Of a stretch of DNA of 41,884 bases, positions 17,376 through 24,515 are shown one piece after another. The DNA lies in contig CAMZIK010000015.1 in assembly GCA_947307175.1 (NCBI GenBank), positions 1 to 41,884 on the forward strand, in the 5' to 3' direction. Each line of letters starts with the position of its first letter. The stretch's first letter is position 1. A program made the translations under genes and the position numbers. The notes under the pieces were generated by a model, which searched no databases, was not told the origin of the DNA, and worked only from the letters and a program-made list of their open reading frames with translations. This stretch comes from an uncultured Clostridia bacterium (lineage in GTDB: Bacteria > Bacillota > Clostridia > Oscillospirales > Ruminococcaceae).

Positions 17376-18657
17376 GCAGATCATTTCAAGCGCACAGCTT
17401 GATGAGCAGTACACCATCGTGCATCATCCTTCGGGACTTGATATAATGATGTGGAAAAAAGAAGGCTTCTCAACAGTCGAGGCGCTTTTCGGAACAAAGT
17501 ACGGCTCGATAAACAACTGTTTCAAAACGGACGCTGCCGAAGACTTTATCAAAGTTCCAGATGGCATCGCACATTACCTTGAACACAAGCTTTTTGAGTC
17601 TGATGACAACAGCAGCGTTTTTGATCAGTATGCTCAGACAGGCGCATCAGCAAATGCCTTCACATCGACTGATATAACAGCTTATCTTTTCAGCTGCACC
17701 GATAATTACGAGCAGTCGCTGGAAATACTGCTTGATTTTGTCCAGTCTCCGTATTTTACAAAGGAGAACGTTGACAAGGAACAGGGGATCATCGCTCAGG
17801 AGATAAAAATGGGTGACGACTCACCGACAAGGAAGTGCTTCAAAAATCTGCTGAAAGCGCTTTACAAGAATAATCCTGTCAGGATAGATGTTGCAGGAAC
17901 AGTTGAATCTATCGCAGAGATAACTCCGGAGCTGCTGTATCAATGCTACAATGCTTTTTATAACCTGCACAATATGACTCTTTCCATCGCAGGAAATATT
18001 GACGAGCAGACTGTGCTTGACATCTGTGATAAAAAGCTTAAACCGAGCAGTGATATGCACCTTCAGACCAGGTTCCCTGAAGAACCAGACGAGGTCTGTG
18101 AGAGCAGAGTGTGCGACAGTGCATCAGTCGGGCTTCCGGTGTTTTGCTTAGGATTCAAAACGCAGTCTCCTTCAGGAAAAGAATATGTGAAAAAGTCGGT
18201 CATTGCTGCTATGCTGCTTGAACAGCTTATCGGACAGACATCACCGCTTTATAACAGCTTGCTCGAAGAAGGACTTATCAATTCTGCGCTCGGAACTTTC
18301 GTGTATACAAGCTCTGAAAGATATTTCTGCTGCATCATAGAGGGCGAATCCAAAGACCCTGATGAAGTTGCAAGGCGTATCTTCGCTGAGATAGAAAGAT
18401 TAAAGACCGAGGGACTCGATAAAGAAGCCTTCGAGACTGACAAGCGTGTGCGCTACGGAGAAAAAGTCAGCAGCATAAATGATGTCAAGGCTTGCGCTGA
18501 TGCAATGCTTTACTATCACTTTGACTGCGGAGATGTTACGCTGTTTGACGATCTTGACATCATCGCTTCGCTCTCCGCAAAAGAGTGCGAGGATATGATA
18601 GATGACCTGTTCAGCGTAAAGCGCAGCAGCATAAGCATAGTACAAAGTAAGGAATAA
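17368..18657 (+). CDS. M16-family zinc metalloprotease, YmfH-like
   Basis: The 429-residue catalytic partner of the preceding M16 protein. The inverted zinc motif HYLEH is at residues 69-73 and the third ligand is probably Glu145 in IIAQEIKMGDDSP. The two M16 half-domains follow (second near residues 180-420). M16 enzymes degrade or process peptides inside a closed chamber; in Firmicutes this pair is associated with maturation of modified EF-P and with peptide processing. GGAGGTGAG precedes the ATG and lies in the end of the upstream gene, which supports coupled and roughly equal synthesis of the two subunits. Confidence 0.87.
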   Translation: MDKQIISSAQLDEQYTIVHHPSGLDIMMWKKEGFSTVEALFGTKYGSINNCFKTDAAEDFIKVPDGIAHYLEHKLFESDDNSSVFDQYAQTGASANAFTSTDITAYLFSCTDNYEQSLEILLDFVQSPYFTKENVDKEQGIIAQEIKMGDDSPTRKCFKNLLKALYKNNPVRIDVAGTVESIAEITPELLYQCYNAFYNLHNMTLSIAGNIDEQTVLDICDKKLKPSSDMHLQTRFPEEPDEVCESRVCDSASVGLPVFCLGFKTQSPSGKEYVKKSVIAAMLLEQLIGQTSPLYNSLLEEGLINSALGTFVYTSSERYFCCIIEGESKDPDEVARRIFAEIERLKTEGLDKEAFETDKRVRYGEKVSSINDVKACADAMLYYHFDCGDVTLFDDLDIIASLSAKECEDMIDDLFSVKRSSISIVQSKE

Positions 18658-18688
18658 ATGTTATAGGGACAGAAAGGAAGAATGTAAA

Positions 18689-20356
18689 ATGATTCAGTTC
18701 GCACAGACTATGGCAGACAGTGCGGAAACAATGTGGAAAACACTTGAGGATAATCCTGACAAGGTGTATTTCCCGAACTTCGGAGACGGAGACAACGTAC
18801 TCAAGTCGGGCATCGACATCGACAGAGTAATGTTCACTATCCCGGGAACAAATTTCAAAATTTACTGGTACGGTTTTCTTATCGCAGTGGGTATCGTGCT
18901 TGCACTTATCTATGGCTTTAAGAGAATGAAAAAAGCAGGCATCGACCCCGACAGAGCAACAGATGCAGTCATCGGCGGCTTCTTCGGTGCGATAATCGGC
19001 GCAAGACTTTACTACGTTATTTTCAGCGATTCAACACCGATAACCAAGTTCTTTGATTTCCGTGACGGCGGACTTGCTGTTTACGGCGGCATACTCGGAG
19101 CGATACTCGTGGGCGGATTCATCGCCAAAAAGAAAAAGCTGGGGCTGCTGGCGATACTCGACGTTGCTGCGCCGTGCTTCCTTATCGGTCAGGCTATCGG
19201 GCGCTGGGGCAACTTTTTCAACCAGGAATGTTTCGGAACGAACACGGATATGCCGTGGGGAATGATAAGCAAAACAACTGCCGATTACGTCAGCAAGAAC
19301 ATCACCGACGGCAGCGTTGACCCGTTCAAGCCTATCCACCCGTGCTTTTTGTATGAATCGCTGTGGTGCATCGCAGGCTTCATTCTGCTGCACCTGCTGT
19401 TCAAGCACAGAAAGTTTGACGGCGAGCTTATAATCGGCTACGCAGGCTGGTACGGCCTGGGCAGATTCTTCATCGAAGGTCTGAGGACAGACTCACTTTA
19501 CATCGGAAGCGTTAGAGCTTCACAGCTTCTTGCAGGTCTCTGTTTCCTGGCAAGCGTATCAATAATCATAGTTATGAGAGTAAGGATACACAAGTACAAG
19601 GACTATGTTTTCTTCAAGGACACAGAGCTTTCGAGAGAGCAGATCCTTCAGTATGATAATGCTATCCGTTTTGAAAAAGAGCGCAAGGCACTTAAATCAA
19701 AGATAGCAGAAGCGAAGAAAAACGGCGAGGATACAGCCGAGCTTGAAAAGGAATTTGAAGAACAGTTCGGCGAGACCGCAAAGAAAAAGCAGAAAGAAGC
19801 TCTTGAAAAGGCTGAACAGGCTGACCTGAAGGCTGCTGCCGAGAGAAAGGCTGCAAGAGCTAAGCTCGACGGCAAGGATACAGAGGAAAAGTCCGAGGAG
19901 ACTAAGGAAGAAACCAAGCCTGAGGAAGAAAAGCCTGAGGAAACCAAGGAAGAACCAAAGTCTGAGGAAGAAAAGACCGAGGAGACCAAGGAAGAACCAA
20001 AGTCTGAGGAAGAAAAGCCTGAGGAGACTAAGGAAGAAACAAAGCCTGAGGAAGAAAAGCCTGAGGAGACTAAGGAAGAAACAAAGCCTGAGGAAGAAAA
20101 GCCCGAAGAAAAGAAAGACGAACCTGAGACCGAGGAAAAGCCTAAGCAGAATAACAGCAATAATAACGGCGGAAACGGTCAGAAGAACAATAATAACAAA
20201 AACCGCAACAGAAACCGCAATAAGCACAAGGGCGGTAATAAGCAGGGCGGTCAGAACAAGAATAATAACAATGGCAGCAAGCCGAATAACAACAAACAGG
20301 GCAACAAGCAGAACAATAACAGATCAAATAACAACAAGCCCAAAGGCAATAATTAA
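18689..20356 (+). CDS. lgt: Prolipoprotein diacylglyceryl transferase with long low-complexity C-terminal tail
   Basis: Lgt moves diacylglycerol from phosphatidylglycerol to the cysteine of prolipoproteins in the cytoplasmic membrane. Residues about 45-300 form the multi-spanning enzyme with the signature GRWGNFFNQECFG at 171-183, YWYGFLIAVG at 59-68 and RPP-like region GLGRFFIEGLRTD near 256-268. Typical Lgt proteins have 260-300 residues; this one has 555. The extra part is a charged helix-like stretch (300-400), five tandem 14-residue Glu/Lys/Thr/Pro repeats (403-472), and an Asn/Lys/Gly/Arg-rich basic tail (487-555). By the known topology of E. coli Lgt the tail should be cytoplasmic. AAAGGAAG precedes the ATG. 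There is no frameshift or stop between enzyme and tail, so they form a single open frame. Confidence 0.9.
   Translation: MIQFAQTMADSAETMWKTLEDNPDKVYFPNFGDGDNVLKSGIDIDRVMFTIPGTNFKIYWYGFLIAVGIVLALIYGFKRMKKAGIDPDRATDAVIGGFFGAIIGARLYYVIFSDSTPITKFFDFRDGGLAVYGGILGAILVGGFIAKKKKLGLLAILDVAAPCFLIGQAIGRWGNFFNQECFGTNTDMPWGMISKTTADYVSKNITDGSVDPFKPIHPCFLYESLWCIAGFILLHLLFKHRKFDGELIIGYAGWYGLGRFFIEGLRTDSLYIGSVRASQLLAGLCFLASVSIIIVMRVRIHKYKDYVFFKDTELSREQILQYDNAIRFEKERKALKSKIAEAKKNGEDTAELEKEFEEQFGETAKKKQKEALEKAEQADLKAAAERKAARAKLDGKDTEEKSEETKEETKPEEEKPEETKEEPKSEEEKTEETKEEPKSEEEKPEETKEETKPEEEKPEETKEETKPEEEKPEEKKDEPETEEKPKQNNSNNNGGNGQKNNNNKNRNRNRNKHKGGNKQGGQNKNNNNGSKPNNNKQGNKQNNNRSNNNKPKGNN
19895..20104 (+). repeat. 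Five tandem 42-bp repeats in lgt
   Basis: Five consecutive in-frame units of 42 bp encode a 14-residue motif of the form EETKEE(T/P)K(P/S)EEEK(P/T), at residues 403-416, 417-430, 431-444, 445-458 and 459-472. The units are nearly identical at DNA level, so copy number could change by slippage or recombination without breaking the frame. Confidence 0.9.
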
Positions 20357-20368
20357 GAGGTGACTGAA

Positions 20369-21292
20369 ATGGCAAACATAATCGATGGAAAAGCAGTATC
20401 CGCACAGGTAAAAGAGGACATCAGACTTGAAACGGAAAAACTCAAAGAGCAGGGGATAGAGATAGGTCTTGCGGTAGTTATCGTGGGCAATGACCCTGCT
20501 TCACAGGTATACGTAAGAAACAAGGAAAAGGCTTGCGAAACTGTGGGCTTCAATTCCTACAAATATGCACTCCCGGAGGAAACCACCGAGGAAGAGCTGC
20601 TTGCTCTTGTTGATAAGCTCAACAAGGACGACAAAGTAGACGGCATACTCGTCCAGCTGCCTCTGCCAAAGCACCTTGACGACAAGGTCATCATCAACAA
20701 TATCCTTCCTGAAAAGGATGTTGACGCTTTCCACCCTGTGAATGTGGGCAAGATAATGATAGGTGAGTACAGCTTCCTGCCATGCACACCTGCAGGCGTA
20801 ATGGAGCTTATCAAGTCAACAGGCACAGAGATCGCCGGCAAGAACTGTGTTGTCATCGGCAGAAGCAATATCGTCGGCAAACCGCAGGCTATGCTTCTTT
20901 TGCACCAGAACGGTACAGTCACTATCTGCCACTCAAAGACAAAGGACCTCAAGAAAGTATGCTCCGAGGCTGACATTCTCGTTGTTGCAGTCGGCAAGCC
21001 AAAGATAATCGATGCAGACTATATCAAAGAGGGCGCTGTCGTTATCGATGTCGGAATGGACAGAGACGAGAACGGTAAGCTGTGCGGAGACGTTGATTTT
21101 GAAAGCTGCAAGGAAAAAGCAGGATTCATCACTCCTGTTCCCGGCGGCGTAGGACCTATGACTATCGCTATGCTGATGAAGAACACCCTCACTGCTGCTA
21201 AGATGCACAAGGGCCTGCTCGCAGAAGCACCAAAGGATGAACCGGACACCAAGGAGCGTACTGCCTGGAATAAGGTAATGCTTCATACCTGA
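20369..21292 (+). CDS. folD: Bifunctional methylenetetrahydrofolate dehydrogenase / methenyltetrahydrofolate cyclohydrolase
   Basis: FolD converts 5,10-methylene-THF to 10-formyl-THF in the cytoplasm, in two steps using NADP. The catalytic YVRNKEKAC segment with its lysine, the QLPLPKHL and DVDAFHPVN motifs, and the Rossmann loop GRSNIVGKP are all present. The 307-residue length is slightly above average because of a C-terminal extension after the [11 protein letters not shown] motif. The start is the ATG at 20369, preceded by AAGAGGTGA; a GTG at 20360 lies within the ribosome site itself. It is the last gene of the long cluster, 12 bp after lgt. Confidence 0.94.
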   Translation: MANIIDGKAVSAQVKEDIRLETEKLKEQGIEIGLAVVIVGNDPASQVYVRNKEKACETVGFNSYKYALPEETTEEELLALVDKLNKDDKVDGILVQLPLPKHLDDKVIINNILPEKDVDAFHPVNVGKIMIGEYSFLPCTPAGVMELIKSTGTEIAGKNCVVIGRSNIVGKPQAMLLLHQNGTVTICHSKTKDLKKVCSEADILVVAVGKPKIIDADYIKEGAVVIDVGMDRDENGKLCGDVDFESCKEKAGFITPVPGGVGPMTIAMLMKNTLTAAKMHKGLLAEAPKDEPDTKERTAWNKVMLHT

Positions 21293-21316
21293 TAAGCAGA
21301 ATAGCCGCCATAGTGC

Positions 21317-21345
21317 AAAGTGTAAATTTTTCGTGAATACACTTT
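21317..21345. repeat. Inverted repeat overlapping the rpsO promoter
   Basis: AAAGTGTA (21317-21324) and TACACTTT (21338-21345) form a perfect 8-bp inverted repeat with a 13-base spacer. The right arm shares three bases with the -35 box of the rpsO promoter. It lies 25 bp after folD. No T run follows, so a terminator role for folD is weak; an operator for a dimeric repressor is the alternative. Confidence 0.45.
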
Positions 21346-21371
21346 ACAAATCCGCACTTATATAGTATAAT
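21343..21371 (+). promoter_or_regulatory. SigA-type promoter of rpsO
   Basis: TTTACA (21343-21348) and TATAAT (21366-21371) are separated by 17 bp. Transcription would start near 21378, giving a leader of about 110 bases before rpsO. Confidence 0.8.
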
Positions 21372-21378
21372 AATCAAT

Positions 21379-21450
21379 GCTGTGTTGACAGCGTATCCCT
21401 GCCGCAGAATATGGGTCAAGCCCAAATGGGAAAGCTACCTGCCATATCCT
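21379..21450 (+). promoter_or_regulatory. Structured leader of rpsO, candidate S15 autoregulatory element
   Basis: The leader contains a small hairpin GCTGT-gttg-ACAGC (21379-21392) and a larger one closing with ATATGG (21409-21414) and CCATAT (21442-21447). Inside it, GGG (21413-21415) or GGG (21428-21430) can each pair with CCC (21421-21423), so two folds compete. S15 is known to repress its own mRNA through differing leader structures in several bacterial groups; that this leader does so is an inference. Confidence 0.4.
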
Positions 21451-21489
21451 TCGACAGAGGAAATAATTATTTGAAAGAGGTACGTAACA

Positions 21490-21756
21490 ATGCTGAGAAA
21501 AGATGAAAAGACAGCCGTTATCGAGGCTAACAAGACTCATGAGAACGACACAGGATCCCCTGAGGTACAGATCGCTATCCTTACAAGAAGGATCTCCGAC
21601 CTGACTGAGCATCTCAAAACACACAAGAAGGACAACCACTCCAGAAGCGGTCTGTTCAAGATGATCGGTAAGAGAAGAAATCTTCTCAACTATCTCAAGA
21701 AGAAGGACATCAACAGATACAGAGCTACAATCGAGAAGCTGGGTATCCGTAAGTAA
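21490..21756 (+). CDS. rpsO: 30S ribosomal protein S15
   Basis: The 88-residue protein is a full-length S15, a primary 16S rRNA-binding protein of the small-subunit platform. Typical segments are [22 protein letters not shown] and the basic HHSRSGL-like region [20 protein letters not shown], ending in [21 protein letters not shown] precedes the ATG. It has its own promoter and a strong terminator, and is followed by pnp, the usual neighbour in many bacteria. Confidence 0.97.
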   Translation: MLRKDEKTAVIEANKTHENDTGSPEVQIAILTRRISDLTEHLKTHKKDNHSRSGLFKMIGKRRNLLNYLKKKDINRYRATIEKLGIRK

Positions 21757-21774
21757 TTTTTGCTGTTATCCATC

Positions 21775-21806
21775 AAGGCAGAGGCGTATTTTCGCCTTTG
21801 CCTTTT
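21775..21806 (+). terminator. Intrinsic terminator after rpsO
   Basis: AAGGCAGAGGCG (21775-21786) pairs along 12 bases (one G-T) with CGCCTTTGCCTT (21793-21804) around a TATTTT loop, ending in a short T run. A TATAAT at 21811-21816 follows directly, but no convincing -35 box stands 16-18 bp before it. Confidence 0.8.
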
Positions 21807-21834
21807 GGTGTATAATAAAGAAAACAGAACTATG

Positions 21835-21912
21835 TTTGGTGCAGGCGTATTAGCATTAAACAGAACTTATGCAAATGCGTGAGCTGTGTTTATTGCTAAT
21901 GTCTTCACCAAA
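21835..21912 (+). promoter_or_regulatory. Long interrupted hairpin in the pnp leader
   Basis: Three helices stack: TTTGGTG (21835-21841) with CACCAAA (21906-21912); AGGC (21843-21846) with GTCT (21901-21904, one G-T); and ATTAGCA (21849-21855) with TGCTAAT (21894-21900). Pairing continues with TAAACA (21857-21862) and TGTTTA (21887-21892), for about 24 base pairs in total around a loop of some 24 bases. The hairpin ends 16 bases before the pnp ribosome site. In E. coli a comparable pnp leader hairpin is cut by RNase III and mediates PNPase autocontrol. Confidence 0.65.
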
Positions 21913-21941
21913 TAAGAATCTTAAATTTGGAGGAAGAAAAA

Positions 21942-24059
21942 ATGTTTGAGAATTTCAAGACTTTTGAAACGACTTATGCAGGCAGACCTGTCGTTGTTGA
22001 AACAGGAAAGACCTGCGGACTTGCAAACGGCTCCTGCTGGGTAAGATACGGCGAGACAGTCGTAATGGCAAACGTGACCGCATCAGCAAAGCCAAGGGAG
22101 GGCGTTGACTTTTTCCCGCTTTCCGTTGATTTTGAGGAAAAGATGTATTCGGTAGGAAGGATCCCGGGTTCGTTCACAAAGAGAGAAGGCAAGGCTTCTG
22201 ATAAAGCTATCCTTGCTTCAAGATGCGTTGACAGACCTATCAGACCTCTGTTCCCTAAAGATATGAGAAACGATGTTACCGTCGTTATCACAGTCCTTTC
22301 GGTAGAGCCTGATAACTCACCTGAGATCGCAGGTATGATCGCTGCTTCTATCGCTATCTCTATTTCCGATATTCCTTGGAACGGTCCAGTTGCATCTATC
22401 AATGTAGGCTATGTTGACGGACAGCTCGTGCTCAATCCTACACTTGAGCAGAGAGCGCATAATGACCTCAACCTCACTGTTGCAGGTTCAGCTGATAAGG
22501 TAGTTATGATCGAGGCTGGCGCTAACGAGATCCCTGATGATCTTATGCTCGAAGCTATCAAATTCGGTCATGCCGAGATAAAGAATATGGTTGCATTCAT
22601 TTCTGACATCCAGAAGCAGATAGGCAAGCCTAAGTTTGAGTTTGAGTCTATGGAGCTTGACCACGATATGATGGACAAGATCGCTGAAAAGTTCGGCGAC
22701 CAGCTCAAGTATGCTCTTGATACAGATGACAAGAACGTAAGAGATGCAAGACTCGTTCCTATCCAGGACGAGATTCTTGAAACATTCTCTGAGGAATATG
22801 AGAACCTTCCCGACATCATCGGCGAGGTTATGTACAAGGCTCAGAAGAGCATCGTAAGAGAGTGGCTGTATAACGGCAAGCGTGTTGACGGCAGAGGCAT
22901 CGATGAGATCAGACCTCTTGCTGCCGAGGTTGGCGTTCTGCCGAGAGTTCACGGCTCCGGCATCTTCACAAGAGGACAGACACAGGTAATGACTATCGCA
23001 ACACTTGGTCCTGTATCCGATGCTCAGAAGCTCGACGGACTTGACGAGGAAACAAACAAGAGATATATGCACCAGTACAACTTCCCATCTTACTCTGTTG
23101 GCGAGACAAAGCCTTCAAGAGGACCCGGAAGACGTGAGATCGGTCACGGCGCACTTGCTGAAAGAGCGCTCGTTCCTGTTATCCCTTCAGTTGAGGATTT
23201 CCCTTATGCTATCCGCTGCGTTTCTGAGGTCCTTTCCTCTAACGGTTCAACATCACAGGGCTCTATCTGCGGCTCTACTCTTGCTCTTATGGACGCAGGT
23301 GTTCCGATCAAGGCTCCTGTTGCAGGTATCTCCTGCGGTCTTATCACAAAGGAGGACGGCAGCTGGATGACAATGGTGGACATCCAGGGCCTTGAGGACT
23401 TCTACGGCGATATGGACTTCAAGGTAGGCGGTACAAAGAACGGTATCACAGCTATCCAGGTCGACATCAAGGTAGACGGACTTACTTATGATATAATCGC
23501 AAGTGCATTTGAAAAGACACACAAGGCAAGAAACTATATCCTTGATGAGATCATGCTCAAGGCGATCCCTGAGGTCAGACCTACTGTCAGCAAGTGGGCT
23601 CCTAAGATGCTCACAACTAAAGTTCCTGTTGATAAGATCCGAGAGGTCATCGGTTCAGGCGGAAAAGTCATCCAGAAGATCTCTGCTGACTGCGATGTTA
23701 AGATCGACATTTCCGAGGACGGAAACGTATTCGTTTCAGGTCTTGATCTTGATAAGGCAAAGCAGGCTATCGCTATCATCGATACTATCGCTAACGACCC
23801 GGAGGTAGGCGCTATCTACAAGGGCAAGGTTGTAAAGCTGATGCAGTTTGGTGCATTCGTTGAGATCGCTCCTGGCAAGGACGGACTTGTTCATATCTCC
23901 AAGCTTGACAAGCAGAGAGTTGAAAAGGTCGAGGACATCGTTTCTGTTGGCGACGAGATAGTTGTCAAGGTAATGGAGATCGACAACCAGGGCAGGATCA
24001 ATCTTTCAAGAAAAGATGCTCTTGCAGACATCGAAGCAAAGAAAAACGCAGAACAGTAA
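21942..24059 (+). CDS. pnp: Polyribonucleotide nucleotidyltransferase (PNPase)
   Basis: PNPase degrades RNA from the 3' end by phosphorolysis as a trimer, in the cytoplasm. The protein has two RNase PH-like domains (first about 10-220, second about 310-540 with GRREIGHGALAERAL and the SSNGSTSQGSICG active-site stretch), an alpha-helical linker, a KH domain (IREVIGSGGKVIQKI) and a C-terminal S1 domain (YKGKVVKLMQFGAFVEI...GLVHISKL). The 705-residue length is complete. The start is the ATG at 21942, five bases after GGAGGAAG; a TTG at 21927 lies before that ribosome site. The long leader hairpin upstream suggests post-transcriptional control. Confidence 0.96.
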   Translation: MFENFKTFETTYAGRPVVVETGKTCGLANGSCWVRYGETVVMANVTASAKPREGVDFFPLSVDFEEKMYSVGRIPGSFTKREGKASDKAILASRCVDRPIRPLFPKDMRNDVTVVITVLSVEPDNSPEIAGMIAASIAISISDIPWNGPVASINVGYVDGQLVLNPTLEQRAHNDLNLTVAGSADKVVMIEAGANEIPDDLMLEAIKFGHAEIKNMVAFISDIQKQIGKPKFEFESMELDHDMMDKIAEKFGDQLKYALDTDDKNVRDARLVPIQDEILETFSEEYENLPDIIGEVMYKAQKSIVREWLYNGKRVDGRGIDEIRPLAAEVGVLPRVHGSGIFTRGQTQVMTIATLGPVSDAQKLDGLDEETNKRYMHQYNFPSYSVGETKPSRGPGRREIGHGALAERALVPVIPSVEDFPYAIRCVSEVLSSNGSTSQGSICGSTLALMDAGVPIKAPVAGISCGLITKEDGSWMTMVDIQGLEDFYGDMDFKVGGTKNGITAIQVDIKVDGLTYDIIASAFEKTHKARNYILDEIMLKAIPEVRPTVSKWAPKMLTTKVPVDKIREVIGSGGKVIQKISADCDVKIDISEDGNVFVSGLDLDKAKQAIAIIDTIANDPEVGAIYKGKVVKLMQFGAFVEIAPGKDGLVHISKLDKQRVEKVEDIVSVGDEIVVKVMEIDNQGRINLSRKDALADIEAKKNAEQ

Positions 24060-24076
24060 TTCTCTAAAAATTTCGG

Positions 24077-24107
24077 GCGGACAGTTTTGACTGTCCGCTT
24101 GTTTGTT
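24077..24107 (+). terminator. Intrinsic terminator after pnp
   Basis: GCGGACAGT (24077-24085) pairs perfectly with ACTGTCCGC (24090-24098) around the loop TTTG, followed by TTGTTTGTT. Confidence 0.9.
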
Positions 24108-24164
24108 CACACCAAAGCAGATTTTTGCATACCATAGAGCAAATAACTATGCGGAGGTGTGCAT

Positions 24165-24494
24165 ATGCTTTACAGTGTGATAATAACTGTGACGATAGCC
24201 GCAGCAGTGATCGGTATTTTCTGCTTTAAGGCGGTCAGACTTGATAAATGCCGCAGAAGAATCAAAAGCTATGTGCTTATACCGTTTGAGCAAAGCTCAA
24301 AGGACATGGAGATGCTTGTGAAAAGCTGCTACTGGGAGGAAGTCTTTTCGGGCAGCAGATGCTCACGGGATATTATCCTGCTTGTAAATGATGATGACTT
24401 TGTAACTGAAAAGGTCAGGTCACTTGAAAGGAAATATCCGATAGTACATTGTCTCAGATATTGCGAGCTGAAAGGCTATCTTGGGATTAATTAA
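24165..24494 (+). CDS. Unknown small membrane-anchored protein upstream of recD2
   Basis: I do not recognise this 109-residue protein. Residues 1-23 form one hydrophobic segment that ends at FKAVRLDKCRRR; the positive charges after it predict a cytoplasmic C-terminal domain (N-out). The soluble part contains ILLVNDDDFVTEKVRSLERKYP, which looks like a small alpha/beta unit, and five cysteines (four after the basic stretch). GGAGGTG precedes the ATG at 24165 by five bases, which supports this start over a GTG at 24159. It stands 21 bp before recD2 and after the pnp terminator, so it is probably co-transcribed with recD2; I see no convincing promoter in the 60 bp before it. Coding status is well supported by the ribosome site and spacing. 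Confidence 0.75.
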   Translation: MLYSVIITVTIAAAVIGIFCFKAVRLDKCRRRIKSYVLIPFEQSSKDMEMLVKSCYWEEVFSGSRCSRDIILLVNDDDFVTEKVRSLERKYPIVHCLRYCELKGYLGIN

Positions 24495-24515
24495 ACGAAA
24501 GGAGCGTAAGGAGTT

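Noticed and set aside
19648..20227. Two long antisense frames (Ser/Phe-rich and Leu/Phe-rich) opposite the lgt tail
   Set aside because: They are the reverse reading of the GAA/GAG/AAG repeats. The apparent hydrophobic repeats are an artefact of the Glu/Lys-rich strand.
21811..21816. TATAAT directly after the rpsO terminator as a separate pnp promoter
   Set aside because: No acceptable -35 box stands 16-18 bp upstream, since that region is the terminator stem. A weak promoter cannot be excluded, but I do not annotate it.
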